From NCBI GenBank assembly GCA_003427395.1, contig BFEA01000034.1, positions 192,505-246,610 of the forward strand: DNA of 54,106 nt. Direction: 5' to 3'. The position numbers were made by a program, and so were the translations under genes. The notes beneath the pieces were generated by a model. It saw only the letters and a program-made list of their open reading frames with translations. It was not told the DNA's origin and made no database searches. Positions 31,192-43,245 of this stretch are shown here, piece after piece. This DNA is from Chara braunii. Lineage: Eukaryota > Streptophyta > Charophyceae > Charales > Characeae. Every line of letters begins with the position of its first letter. The stretch's first letter is position 1.

Positions 31192-33983
31192 AAATCATCG
31201 AGAACGACGCCCTTAAATTCCTGATTGAGAAAACCAAAGTCCAGGGGGAAATGGTGATTAAAAAACAAACAAATGCAGAGGGCAAAGAAGAGGAAACAAT
31301 GATTTGGAAATACCCAGACGGGAAAGTCTCGGAACTTGACGATCTTCACAAAAGACATGTGGTTGTTTTCAACTTCTCAATGAACGGAGCTGAGTTGATG
31401 CCGACAAAAAAATGGAAATGGATTGCATAAACCATCAAGACTTCAGGCAAATCCTTCTCCATGATCAATCTGGGACGCAATTCAGTGATGGTCATCTTTA
31501 TCTCAGAGGACCACGCAAGGATTGCAGCGGAGATGAGATCCTGAAATTGCAACGGATCAATCTGCACTATCAATCGTTGGAAAAAACAAACCAACGTAAG
31601 GCCAACTCCATCCTTTTCAGTATCCTGCAAACAGACCCTCCTCAAAGAACAATTTTGGGGGCAATTCCACCGGATCCAAAGAGGGTACCATGACCTAGTG
31701 GTTGATAGGTTAGAGAGACAATACCCAGCGAACAAGATACTAAAACTGATTTTGTCGATGCCTGACTTTTTGTACCCACATGTTGGAACAATGACCGCCA
31801 TCCTCGAAGTAAAAGCCGACGACCCGCCCGTCTTTCCATGCGAATGGGAGTTACACATCGAGGACAGAGTTCTGGAAGTCGTGGTCTCCACCAAATCTTC
31901 CCTGATCTGTTTCAGATGCAGGGAAAGGGGCCATTTGGGATCAGACCCAACATGCACCAAATTTCCAAAAAGCCAGAAGGAGAGGAAGTTGCTTCCTAAC
32001 ATGCTGGTCGAAGTGGAAGAAGCACCGGGTACCTGGTTCATAGTAGACCCAGCCTATGATGGATGGGTCTTCGATGATAACCTGGAAGACCCGGAATGGG
32101 TCTGGCACTTCTCAGACAAGGAACCAACAACGAAAAAACCAGAAATCTTCCCTCCCGCTGACAGCAGATGGCAAAAGAAAGCAACAGGCAAAGAATCAGG
32201 TAACCTAGCCAAGATCAACACGATTCCTCTCAATGATTCTCGAGTCATTCTGGAGGAAAAGGTGAGGGAAAACCTACTGTGGGATCTGGACTCTGTTCGG
32301 GAACAAATTGAAGAAGAGTACCAGAAACAGCCCCAAAAGATTCAGGCCAAAGTGGAAGCCTTCATCAATCGTAAAGAAACGAACAAAAGCAAGAAGCAAG
32401 CAAAAAACAGGAAACAAACTTCGGTTGACAACAAGAGAACAACGAAAGACGCAAGAACGAAGGAAGGGGGTGAACCGCACCTCGAGAAGAGAAAAGGGAC
32501 CACGTCAGACAACAAATTGGGATCAGGGGAACCGTTGGTAAGTGAGCAGCAACCAACCCTCTCCCCCCTTTCACAAGGAACCCAGATGGACAGTGACCAG
32601 TCCACCGGAAAATCCAAAGCCAGAGACCCATCTTCAGAATCAGGGGAGGACGACCCAACCAAAAGATCCCTTCAATGGCTGAGAGAATACATTGAAATAG
32701 CCAAAGCAGAACGCGAACACCTGTTCGATATCCAGACTGCTTGCCTAAAACATATGGAGAGAACTCACAACCAAAAGAAGGGAACAGTAGCAGGAATCAA
32801 GACCTCCTCCAACCAGTATGACCTGCTGGTAAAGGCAGAGGAATTCACGGAATACACAACACTCGGATATGCTGAGAAAAAGAGGTCAAGAGAACAAGGA
32901 CTCATGGATACAGACATCACCCAAGTGGAATCAAAAGAAGCCCTGCAGAACTTGAGGCCAAGAAAATGGAGAACCAACAGAAACCAAAAGAAGAAAGGTG
33001 TCAACAGGGAGGGAAAGGGAGTGGACTCCTCAAGCAGAACAGCCCTGTCTGAGCTGGAACAAGAAATTGCGGTGGTGGAAGCCCTGTCCGATAAGCTGAA
33101 AAAACTGAACAAAGCATACGAACCCGAGTTCATTTCCCTCACTCACATTGCAGAGGGAAAGGCCCCCCAAGTACTTGGACAGGCCCACTCTGCAAAGTTG
33201 ACTTTGATGAGCACTAGACCACTAGTTGCAGCAAGATACATGGAAAGGAAAAAGGAGTGGCAGGTAGCCACAAATGTGGCTTTCACAATCCCTAGGATTG
33301 AAGGAGGCCAAAATGTGGCCACCATTCTGCAAGAAAAGATCACAACGGTTTACCCATTGGGGATATTTGAAATTGAGTCCCAGATGGCTCAGCAGGAGGA
33401 GGTGCTGGTCTTGGAACCACAAGAGGAACATCTTGACACAGAAGAGCAGCAAGGCCACAACGAGTCCCACGAGGATCGGGCAGACCCCAGATCCCCGAGG
33501 TCATTCACTCCTATCATAGCCAAGATGCCTGAAGACACAACACTCAAGGTAGGGATGAGATGGCGGCCATGGAGCACAGTGATGGCCATCCCCTACAGCG
33601 TGTTGTCAGGGATGGGCATCCCAACAGAGCTTCAAGCTGCCACTTTAGCAGAGCTGATCGACAATGGCACCTTCGATGGAGATGGTGACCTGGGGTCAAA
33701 AGCATGGGCAGTGGATATGAACAAATTATACAAAGACGTCTACTCCTCAAAGGATAAAATGGAGGATGACCCAGAGGGATGGAACATGGAGAAGGGTGAG
33801 GAACAATCGGATACACCCATAGATGAGGAGACTAGTGACAATTTAGGGGAATACAAGATAGATGACCCAAAGGCCTCGACCCAACCCGACAAACCGGGAG
33901 ACTCAGTTGAGTCTATGGAGACGGGGGGTTCGGGCGTCTCTAAGAGTAGTGAGCTCCAATATGCTTGGGTCCACCTAACCTGA
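31192..33983 (+). pseudogene. LINE ORF1 (CCHC nucleic-acid-binding protein)
   Basis: The open part is 31,698-33,983. The same frame continues upstream to about 31,192 with two stops (TAA near 31,429, TGA near 31,552). The upstream part has a plausible RRM-like/DUF4283-type segment ('HKRHVVVFNFSMNG', 'MVIFISEDHARIAAEM'). A CCHC-like knuckle follows ('CFRCRERGHLGSDPTC', with six residues before the last Cys). The rest is long, charged, Lys/Glu-rich sequence with likely coils. ORF1 proteins of this type bind LINE RNA in the ribonucleoprotein. It ends 7 bp before ORF2. Confidence 0.8.
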
Positions 33984-33989
33984 CTGTCC

Positions 33990-36900
33990 ATGGAGGAGAT
34001 AAGAAAAACAGCAAATGAAACAGGAGGTAAAGCGAATTGGAAAACCCAAGGGATCCCTATCCGAAGCTGGAACATTAATGGGCTAGGGAACGTCATAAGT
34101 AAAAAAGATAAACTGAACGATATAATTAAGGGCCTTAAAAGCCCATCTAATAAATATGTGGATATCATACTACTGCAAGAAATACACCTAACCAACTCTG
34201 AGGAACACCTTAATGTAAGGAAATTTTCACAAGGAGATTAGGAGGAGTCAAAGATGAATATGGGCTACAGACTCCAACTCAGCCACCAAAGGGACAACCA
34301 TCCTCATACCCAAATCCTCGCGCTTGTACTCAGCCGACTCAGTGGTGAGTAGTGAAGCAAACTGTGTTACAGGCAGGTGGTGCTGGATTGATATGAAGTG
34401 GAAGGAATAATCAACGTTTATGCTCCCAACAACGCCACAGAAATAGCAACCTTCATTCAGACAGTAGGACGATTAATCACAACCGCCTCCCCTTGTGTTA
34501 TAGCAGGGGACTGGAACACAACCATCGATCCTTGTAATGACAAAATTTCCAGAGCAGCATCTCAACAATCTTCTCAGGAAGCAATTCCAATCACCCAGCT
34601 AATGATGGATCACAGCCTGTTCGACCCCTTCCGCACATTACATCCGGATACAAAGGCCTTCTCCTTGGTCAAGAAAAATCACGCCCACCACACAGCCTTC
34701 TCTAGGATTGAGTATTTTTTAGTCTTCGAATCTATGTTAGGCGCGTTCACGGAAGCTGACATTATGACACTTGCCCCCTATTTAGTACTCGACCACAAAC
34801 CCATCGAGCTAATCCTATGTTTCGACCAATACATAACAAAAGGAACCAGCTTCCACAAACTGAACAACTCCCTACTCCTAAGCCAGACTTTCGGAGAGAG
34901 GATTCAGGAATGTTGACTTAATTCCAGAGGCATGCTCTTAGAGGGCCAAGACAGATGGAAGTGGTTTTAAGAGAGCTACCTCTCGCTATCACAGTCAACT
35001 GCTCGAATATCCCGATAACTAGCCAACGACCGCAGACAAAGGAAACTATATCTAGAAACGACCATAAAAATTATTGAAGCCAACCTCATGAGTGATCCCT
35101 ATTCACCCCTGTACACAACTACCCTAGAACAAGCTAGGGAAGAGATATCATTATGGAGAATGTGGGAGCTGAGAGGTCTCCAGATAAGGGCAAAAATGAC
35201 TGACTATGAGTTAAATGAATCAATGAGCAAATATTTTTTTTCCAGAACAAAGCCAACACGATTGAAGGTCTAAAAGAATGCACAGGTGAACAAAACACCA
35301 GAACAGACAGTGAAGGGATGCTACAAATAGCCAAAGGGTTTTACCACGATCTGTACCAGAAGAAAACCCTCTCCCCCCCCCCACAACAGTAAGAGAGGCA
35401 AGGTAAAAAATGCTTCAATATCTGTACAAAACAATTACAACAGAACAGGCTGCAGTGCTGGACAAGCTAATTACCCTTGAAGAACTAAAAACAACACTGA
35501 AAAACATGAACAATGACAAATGCCCAGACATAGACGGACTCACCGAAAAATTTTGGGACCTGTTCTGGCCAGTCATGGGGAATGATCTCCTATAGTTCTA
35601 CCAAGATAGTTGGGAAAAGGGAGGAATGGGCGAATTTATGAGTAGTAGCGTGGTGACCCTACTTTATAAAAAAGGAGACTGTGAATACGTTGAAAACTAC
35701 AGGCCTATCTCTATTCTTACTCTCCCCTATAAGATTCTAGCAAAAACATTGGCCCTCAGAATTCTTGACCTTACAGACAAGTGCTTCCATATAGACCAAT
35801 TTGGATTCATCCCAGGCAGATACATTCTGGACAACGTCCTTACGCTGAACGAGGCCTCCCGTAAAGTAAGAGAGAAGAGATTGAATACAACGATACTGTT
35901 TTTTTTATTTTGAGAAGGCATACGACCAAGTCAATTGGGCATTCCTTAACGCAAGCATGGAAAAAATGAGGGTCGGACATAACTTCAGGAAGTGGGTAAG
36001 AATCCTCTATACCGACGCATCCGGTTGTGTACAGATCAACGGACGGTTATCCGAAAGATATCCAATTTCTCGATCAGTACGACAGGGCGATCCTCTTGCT
36101 CCACCTATATTTTTATTCGTGATGGAAGCCATTGCCTCCTTTTTGTGTAAAGACCCATCAATTCAACGTTTACCGGACCTTGACATGGGCACACCGCACC
36201 ATACTCAATTCCCAACAGTAATAATGTTCGCGGATGACCTCACTGTCCTAATCAGAGCCTCGGATCGTCAATCAAAGCTTTAGTAAGAGCGATGGAAGCA
36301 TTCAGGCTAGCCTCGGAAATGAAGGTCAACTGAAAAAAACCATAGGATGGTGGCTCACAGAAGAGGAGAGACCCCAGCTGGAGCGACTGGAAGCGGATAT
36401 GACATGGGAACAACCCGAAGAACCAACTAGGTACCTGGGTATTATGGTCTCCAAGGAAGGCCTAGCCCCGCAAGTGGTGCATAACCTGTTAACTAAGCAA
36501 ATCAACAGATTGGGGAAATGGGGAGACCAATATACTTCCCTGCTATGGAGGGCCCTAACGTTGAACACCTCCATCTTTTCGATGATGTGGTACATTGCCT
36601 CCATCTGGACAATACCTGACCACACGATCAAAGAACTCAATAGCAGAACACGAGTGTATCTATGATCAGGGGACCCTAACAAAACCAGATACATCCCCAA
36701 AAACGAGGGAGCCTTCTAAAGGAGGGCTAGGTATAATTGACCCGAAACAGGAAATAAAAGCCCTGCATATGAAATGGATAATTAAACTGCTAACTCAACC
36801 AAGGCTGGCCTGGCACAAGCTTGCACTTGATAGTGTACGAGCCATAGGCCCAGTCCAATCACGGGTGAATATGTCTGGACTATTCTGGGTCATGAATAAG

Positions 36901-38225
36901 GACTGGTCTCCCAAGACAGGAAGGAGAAGGCGGAGGAGACTTCACAACAAAGTGGGGCCACCTCTCCAACCCCTTACTGGTCAGCCCTCATCCGAATCTG
37001 GAGAAGCATCATGCCGAAAAAAGTAAGAAAACTGAAGTCCAAAGAACAGGTTCTACGACAATCCCTTTTCTGAAACCAATGCATAAGAGATGCGGGGGAC
37101 GTACCCCTGTCCCTATCTAACGGGCAACAATGGCTTTCATGGCTGGAAAGAGCTTCTAAAGGAAGAATTCACATGGAAAGCGGGGGAGTGGGGAGTCTTA
37201 ATTCAGGAAGCTATACCGGAGAGAGCTTATCAATTTTATCGCAGATCCTCGAGTGCCGACCTATCGACAATTTTCACCTCCTTCCCTATAGACCACCCTA
37301 ATCCCAAAACTCTCACCATCAACAACATTGACCCACAAGAAGCAACCCTCAACTCATACACACTTCGAAAAATAAGAGTTTTGGGTACATGGCCAAAAAC
37401 AATATTCCAAGCCAAAACTCCAATCCAGAACCTAGAATTCGACCCAGAAGAATGGGCTTGGCTCTCGAGTAGCAATAGATTTCGCAAAACACCCATCTCG
37501 ATAATGCAGTACACAGTCAAAATGGGATATAGGATGCTACTAAAAACGAAGGACCCAGAACCGGTTATCAAGGGAAGATTGACCAAACTGCTTGGTCAGA
37601 GAATGGAACCAATCCCCAAATTTCCTTGGAGAAAATACAATCAATTCGTCCAGTCAAAATCAGAAGTCTTCAATGGTTAATCACCTACAATGCCATCCCA
37701 GTGAACACATGGTTACACGTCCGCAGGCGAAACAATGACCCTAACAGTTCAGAACAATGTGCCATATGCTCTGATAACGAACAAGAGGACATGTTACACT
37801 GTCTGATAACTTGCAGCTTTGCTACTGACATATGGGCGAGAGCTGCAGCTCTCTGGGACTACTTATTTCCTTCTCCCTTACCTGAACACCCCATCTAGCT
37901 ACTCCTATGGACTAACCTCCCCTCACAATTCAACAAGTCGGAGCGCATCTGTTTCGGGATAACCAGAAAGGTGACACTGTGGGTAATATGGAAGGAAAGG
38001 TGCAATCGGACCATTGACAACTCCAGCATACCGTCGGAACAAGTATGGGCATCAACGAAAATCCTCATGGAATCTGACATCCGCTGCCAGTGGAAGAAGG
38101 TCAAGCTTCAAATTCAGCAGGACCCGGGCAAACAACAGGAAATGATAGTCACGTTCAGAAGGGTGTGGCTGGTCCAGGGAAAGATAGCGGACATTCACGC
38201 CCTACAAATCAGATCGAAAGACTGA
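33990..38225 (+). pseudogene. LINE ORF2 (endonuclease-RT)
   Basis: Domains in order: APE endonuclease (33,990-34,916) with 'SWNINGLGN', 'ILLQEIHL' and 'IAGDWNT', then a changed 'SRIEYF' (Asp is usual) and 'LDHKPIEL'. RT (35,410-36,283) has 'NYRPISILTLPYKI', 'QFGFIPGRYILDNV', 'VRQGDPLAPPIFLF' and an intact catalytic 'FADD'. The thumb/connection is at 36,399-36,700. A zf-RVT-like region (37,626-37,898) has 'CAICSDNEQEDMLHCLITC', and a conserved tail 'WVIWKERCNR' is at 37,971. Frameshifts lie near 34,245, 34,410, 36,290 and 37,630. TAG stops at about 35,594 and 37,896 fall where glutamine is plausible. Confidence 0.85.
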
Positions 38226-38673
38226 CACAATTCAGCTACCCCCTGAGGAATGAGAGGCTCCATCCAGAAGGAACAACACGATACCAGGGGTACGCGAGAC
38301 CCCCTCGGAACCACCCACCAAGCGGCTGTATGCTGTCCGGGGTAACACTCAGTGAGCTGCAGAATGTACAAATACCAATGGGATAATCCAGTGGCATAAG
38401 AGGCGGTCCATGATCCAATCAGTTGCTTATCTCCCTTCTCCTTTCTTTAAACGCAGTATCTGACAGTTTTCAATATGGAATCTGAGAGGGAACTAAGGGA
38501 CAGGCAAGCTGACAATCAATCCTCCTTCAAGGAGTAATCGATGCTGGTCAGGGGTCCTTCGGCCATACGGAACGAAGCGTGAGCGTGTATATTGATTTAT
38601 TCATTCTTGACTTGCCGGGGGAATAGGAACCGGACTGATGCTCCCCATAATGGATCAGGAGCCAAGACCATAA

Positions 38674-39571
38674 TGTGAGGCCTATGCCTCTATGAGCCCC
38701 TTTTTGCCCCATTCTGAAGCAAGTCGGCCGCCCTAAGTGAAGGCAGGCTCAACGAGGCCCTCAGGGCCCTGTTTTGGTCACCACGCAACTCAAGGAAATT
38801 CAGGCAGTTGCGTAGCGCCAGTTGGTTGAGAGAACCCAGGCCCTGGGCCGTCTGTGTGAATGTATGGAAAGCAGGCCCTGGGCTGGATACGGGTACTGGG
38901 CCGAACACCGGCCAAAGGCAGTTGGGCGCATGCAACACTTCAGGCCCAAGGCATGTTCTCGTTCGTGCTGGGCCTCAGGCTACTGGAAGCTTCCTGGGAC
39001 TGGACGCAGGCAGGCCACTTCGATATAGCAAAGGGCCTGCCTCCGCATTCGGAATTCGGGTGCTGTCTGCATGCTGCGCTATTTGCTGGCTGGCGCCTAC
39101 GCGCTCACGGGCGAGCAGGGAAAGAGCAGGCAGCCATAGCCGAGCTGCGCTGCTGTAAGCTGGGTGTGGCGCAGGGTGGTCCTTGGGTGCAAGTGGCATC
39201 TGTGTGNNGGGGAACGAGGTTGTGAGTAAGGCGAGAGACATACCTGGTGCTGGAAGCGTGCGACATTGGTCGCTGTATGCTCGTACTTCGGGAGAGCTGT
39301 TGTCGTCAACTTTGGCATTGTAGTATAGGCTAGATAGGATCTGCCACATGCAGTCTGGGCGCCAAGTGCCAGATAGGATATCAACTCTGGTTCTTCATTG
39401 ATGATGATGATGGGACTATTTCAGCATTGTCAATTATGAACTCTTGGTGTGTTCTTATTTTGGTGAATCTCGTGATGCAATTCTGCTGTTGGTTCAAGGT
39501 CACGACTATCTGGACTCATATGTATGATGCTCTTTGATTGCTGAAGTTCGCTATTGCTCATCTTCCTTGCA
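38674..39571 (+). mobile_element. Ty3 element 2: solo-type LTR
   Basis: Starts TGTGAGGCC and ends CCTTGCA, and is flanked on both sides by ATAA (38,670-38,673 and 39,572-39,575), a 4-bp target-site duplication. It is not followed by a primer-binding site, so it behaves as a solo LTR. Its 3' part is identical by eye to the LTR at 49,671, while its 5' part has several differences and lacks a 14-bp insert. Two Ns at 39,207-39,208. Confidence 0.8.
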
Positions 39572-39989
39572 ATAAGGTCCTGTTTAAGGAAAAAAATAAT
39601 AATAATAATAATTAAAAAAATAATAATAATAAGATTTCAGCGTTTTTTGGAAATGGTCACCACAGACAATTCCAATGGACAAAAACTCTACAGAACATTG
39701 AGAAATGGTCACCAGTGACCAGACACAATTCCAACAGTCAAAAGAAAAAAATCACAAAACAAAAGTGAAAATTTGGCCAAAAACACCTGATTTCAGCAAT
39801 GAAAACAGTTTTACCCCGTTAACCACTGGTGGCCACATGCAGCTGAGCAGCTCCTGGTGTCTGTTCCTAAAGGAAAAGAGAAAAGAATCCTTTGTGAGCA
39901 GAAGCAGTACATGGATAGAAGTTTCGTGGTACTGACTGCTCATGATATACCGTCTTGTTCCTGTTTTCAATCAAACTTACCTTCCACAG

Positions 39990-40070
39990 GCAATAGCCAT
40001 GGAGGAGAAGGAAGCAATGATCTTTGATCTTGTAACAAAAAGGACAGCAAAGATATCAGTTGATGCCCCT
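39990..40070 (+). CDS. Candidate 27-codon internal exon
   Basis: An 81-nt open segment bounded by a pyrimidine-rich acceptor (CTTACCTTCCACAG) and a strong GTAAGT donor, so it is exactly 27 codons in phase 0. It contains ATG GAG GAG AAG and encodes a charged peptide ('MEEKEAMIFDLVTKRTAKI'). The following intron-like segment (40,071-40,153, 83 nt) ends in a long T-rich tract and TTTTTTCAG. The next exon would stop after eight codons. It is either a captured host-gene fragment or a tiny spliced gene. The protein is not recognised. Confidence 0.4.
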
Positions 40071-40167
40071 GTAAGTTTTCGTTTTCTATTCTCAATTGCT
40101 TTTCTTTTCTCGCTAAAATGTCCTGCTCTCTTTTTCGCCTTTTCTTTTTTCAGCTGCCCAGCCTCTT

Positions 40168-40193
40168 GATCTGGTAACACAAGTCACCAGATC
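40168..40193 (+). repeat. Hairpin GATCTGGT/ACCAGATC
   Basis: An 8-bp perfect stem with a 10-nt loop, starting 14 nt after the candidate 3' splice site and spanning its stop codon. Repeated at 51,180-51,205. Confidence 0.6.
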
Positions 40194-41007
40194 ATTGAAG
40201 CTCCACCAGGGATAAGTGGGAGGGTGGAAACGGGTCAGCAAAGTAAGATGCATCTCTGCAGGTCCATGCACCCCCCCTCCTTGCCCATTCCTTGAATGCC
40301 AGCACTGCGGGTTGTTGAGTCTGTGCGCAAATTGGGCAACCACCCCAGCCACTCAAGAGTCAAAACGGAGATCACAGATCAGATTATCTGTCACACATCA
40401 TGCTTGCAAAGTTGTATTAGGCTTTACTCCCACAGTGAATTATACAACAATGCAACCTGAAACTGCACAACACGGTCAGTCAATCACCCTCCTGCCTTAT
40501 ATTAGCCACTGAAAACAGAAATCAGAGATCAGATTGACTGTTTTCTGGGTTCCATTTTCTCATATCGAACGTCTGTGACAATACTTTGTTTGCTTGACTG
40601 AAGGGAACGCAATTGGTACGTAAAGCCAATCAAGCAAGGTTCAGAATCAGAAAAAATGCGAGCAAATACAAAGGCATAGTAATGAGATAGTGAGCGACGA
40701 GAGTGAGAAAGAGATTGAGAAGGAGAAGAGAGACACCCACGGAAAGCCATCAAAGATGTACGTGAATCGAGCAATGATGCTCAATTAAACTAATAATGAA
40801 GCCAAAGTGAGCACCATCCAGCTCAACGACTTCTGTAATGGTGTCTTGAGTGGAGTACGCATTTTGAGGCACCTTTTCCCCTCTTTACTGTTATTTTATT
40901 TTAGGGGGAAGTATGTTCATGTCACTTTTGAGCATCGAATGAGCAAAAAAAACATGCGGCAGCAAAGAAAACAGGCGCCGAGTTCGAAAAGCAACGAAAG
41001 TACCAAC

Positions 41008-41098
41008 GGCCGTGGTGTCAGGCCGGGTGTCATAACTACAGGGGTCGGCCGTGGTGTCAGGCCGGCTGGGTTTCATAACTACAGGGGTTGGCCGTGGT
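41008..41098 (+). repeat. About 2.2 copies of a 39-43-bp unit
   Basis: GGCCGTGGTGTCAGGCCGG followed by 'TCATAACTACAGGGGT' occurs at 41,008 and 41,047, with a partial third unit at 41,090. Copy 2 lies at about 52,020-52,110. TGTCATAACTACAGG could be an LTR start, which is not proven. Confidence 0.75.
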
Positions 41099-41298
41099 AA
41101 AAGGGCCTTTACCCGATTCAGACCCTGTACGGCAATTGCAACATAGAGGGGTCACTCACCAGGGCCCAACTCGTGAAAGCAGATCAAAGGACATGTTCTC
41201 GGGGTCAAAGGTCACATCCTAACTAAAGGAAAAGCCAATACTAAAGGTCACATTTGTGCCCCTGGACGAACAGTTGTAATATTCAGATGAGGGAGTCA

Positions 41299-41420
41299 CA
41301 TCTGTTCATCCAGGGGGTGTGCAAGTCATGTCTGTTCATGCAGGAGATGTGTCTGTACGTGCAATATGTGTGTCTGTTCGTGCAGTATGAGTGTCTGTTC
41401 GTGCAGAATGTGTGTCTGTC
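41299..41420 (+). repeat. 21-bp minisatellite
   Basis: About five units of GTCTGTTCGTGCAGTATGAGT, the first two more diverged. It is also present at 52,311-52,432. The frame across it is a Cys/Val/Ser repeat, not a gene. Confidence 0.85.
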
Positions 41421-41634
41421 CAAAAGGAAGTCAAAGGGCAGGTTCCCAGTTCTATCTAAGTCTAATAGGAGGTCTAGATTCAGACGCCCAGTCCGAAATC
41501 AAGGCCAAATGGCCGCAGCAGCGGCAGACCCTGAGGGGAAAATACTGGGACACACATGTGCATGGGTCTGGGACTGAAGGAGGCTCAAAGTGCCAATGCA
41601 GACCAATGCAGACCTCGCCAGGGGAGGCCAGTAG

Positions 41635-41641
41635 TATAAAG
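41635..41641 (+). promoter_or_regulatory. TATA box of a second LTR family
   Basis: TATAAAG, about 610 bp before an LTR end plus primer-binding site at 42,250. Copy 2 is at 52,649-52,655. The position fits an LTR promoter. Confidence 0.45.
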
Positions 41642-42254
41642 CAATAGGCCAGCCTCCCTTGACATCAGATTCCCGCTGGCGTATTGGCGTGGAAGTGTTG
41701 TATGCACTTGTGCGCTGGCTGGCTGGGTTAGCGCTGGAGGAGAAGCTGCGCTGAGAGGAGGAAGAGAGCTGGGCGCTGGCTTGCAAGTGGCAGCCATATC
41801 TGCGCCAGCTAGTTGGTATAGTTAGTGGGTTAGTAGTTAGTCTACAGTGAGTAGCATTCAAAGTAGATCTTCGTAGTAGGAGTGTGCATGTATGGTGGGA
41901 CAAGAGAACCAAGACTGAGGTCCAAGGGAGAGAAGAGAGAGAGAGAGAGGGGTAGGATCTGGTTATGGTGGATACTTACTTGCTGTGCACTGTACTTGAG
42001 TTCTGAAGGTGGCGCTGGCTGAGCCAGGCCCCATTCATGAGACGGAAGGAAGAAACTCGTGATAATGTTGGGCGCTGAACTTTGGATCTCGATATACTCT
42101 TGTATAATGTGTTGATGATTAATTGAGGTGCGCATCTTGGTTCTATCCCATCTTATTTGGACTATGTGTGAGTTTCATCTTGTGTGAGTCAATGTCTATG
42201 CATGCGTTGTGATACACTCCAGCAAGAGGAGGACAGTCAGGTCCCTTGCAATCT

Positions 42255-42266
42255 TGGTATCGGAGC
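42255..42266 (+). promoter_or_regulatory. Initiator-Met tRNA primer-binding site (other element)
   Basis: TGGTATCGGAGC follows an LTR-type end CCTTGCA (42,250) after four bases. It differs from the common TGGTATCAGAGC at one position that still allows a G-U pair. It marks the 5' part of a different element lying in the flank; copy 2 is at 53,269-53,280. Confidence 0.7.
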
Positions 42267-42558
42267 AGAAGCTTGTTGCACTCACTGCGCTGGCATGAGT
42301 AAGACCGGCGAGAAGAAGGAAAGAATGCTGGCTTGAGGATGATGCTGGCGATGGTGGAGTTGTGAGACAGAGGTGGATTGGGATTGGGGAAGAAGTAAGC
42401 CGAAGAGGAAGGGGCAGACGATTACTTACCTGGAGCGCATTGGATTGCAGAGCAACGAGGAGCTTCATCAACGGCCACTTCAAAGAGAGAAGAATCTCCA
42501 TATCCCCCTACCTGGCTGCGTGTGTGTGTACTCTACTTGTTACATCTTCGACGCCACA

Positions 42559-42909
42559 CGGGTCCTACCGGACCCGACATAGGGTAGAGGGACACAGTAG
42601 GGCCAAAGGCCCNACCTTGGGGGTACTACAGGCCGTAAAGGCCTTACCTTGGACCAGACCCGACGGGCCGGCCCAAACGATGTTACCGTTTGGGCCTGGC
42701 GGCGCTCTTGAGGCTGTCGCCCACGGTTGGGGCTGAACCGTCCATCTGGACGGTTCAGGGCACGGTCCGGCCTCGCAGCATAGAGGCCGACCTCTGCCCA
42801 CTGGTACAAAGGTACCGGTCCAGCCTCAGTGAGGCTATCGACCCACCGGTATTCTACGCGGTGCGGTAAGGTCGGCGCCAGAGCGCCGTTTGAGCGCTAT
42901 TCTTAGCGC
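42559..42909 (+). repeat. GC-rich hairpin array 3, copy 1
   Basis: Same as 53,573-53,923, except for an N at 42,613. It lies 290 bp after the primer-binding site at 42,255, that is, in the leader of the second element family. Confidence 0.75.
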
Positions 42910-42987
42910 AGGAGGAAGGACAGCAGCAGCGCGAGCTAGCGCAGCGGCAGCAGCGAGCGAGGACAGCAGCAGCAGCACGGCGGCCAT

Positions 42988-42988
42988 N
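42988..42988. other. Single-N assembly join
   Basis: Left of the N the sequence matches 53,990-54,001 and should continue as it does there. Right of it the sequence is the last 242 bp of a Ty3 element 2 LTR. This is a contig join, not continuous biology. Confidence 0.8.
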
Positions 42989-43230
42989 GCTAGATAGGAT
43001 CTGCCACATGTAGTCTGGGCGCCGAGCGCCAGATAGGATATCAACTCTGGTTCTTCGTTGATGATGATGATGGGACTATTTCATTATTGTCAATTATGAA
43101 CTGTTGGTGTGTTCTTATTTGGTGAATCTTGTGATGCAATTCTGCTGTTGGTTCGAGGTCACGACTATCTGGACTCATATGTATGATGCTGTTTGATTGC
43201 TGAAGTTCGCTATCGCTCATCTTCCTTGCA
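42989..43230 (+). mobile_element. Ty3 element 2: 3' part of 5' LTR
   Basis: Matches 39,331-39,571 with roughly ten differences by eye, ends TTGCA and is followed after three bases by a primer-binding site. This is the true 5' LTR end of the full-length copy; its first 650 bp are missing at the N join. Confidence 0.85.
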
Positions 43231-43233
43231 ATT

Positions 43234-43245
43234 TGGTATCGGAGC
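43234..43245 (+). promoter_or_regulatory. Primer-binding site for initiator-Met tRNA
   Basis: TGGTATCGGAGC directly after the 5' LTR end, as expected for a Ty3/gypsy element primed by initiator methionine tRNA. Confidence 0.8.

Larger units (their letters stand above)
31192..38225 (+). mobile_element. Decayed L1-like LINE
   Basis: A two-ORF non-LTR retrotransposon: ORF1 with a CCHC knuckle, then ORF2 with an APE-type endonuclease, RT and a C-terminal zinc-binding RT-associated region. Both ORFs carry stops; ORF2 also has several frameshifts. The 3' UTR is about 38,226-38,673, and the Ty3 LTR at 38,674 starts there. No poly(A) tail or target-site duplication was seen. Confidence 0.88.
39572..42987 (+). 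repeat. Downstream flank, copy 1
   Basis: Nearly identical to 50,584-54,001 (offset 11,012-11,014 bp). It includes a candidate exon, two minisatellites, a TATA site, the 3' end and primer-binding site of another LTR element, and a GC-rich hairpin array. It ends at a single N (42,988) where the assembly jumps into an LTR. Confidence 0.93.

Noticed and set aside
38808-39225. Frames across the LTR (also 49,721-50,237)
   Set aside because: They lie wholly in LTR sequence, exist in several frames at once and have no domain.
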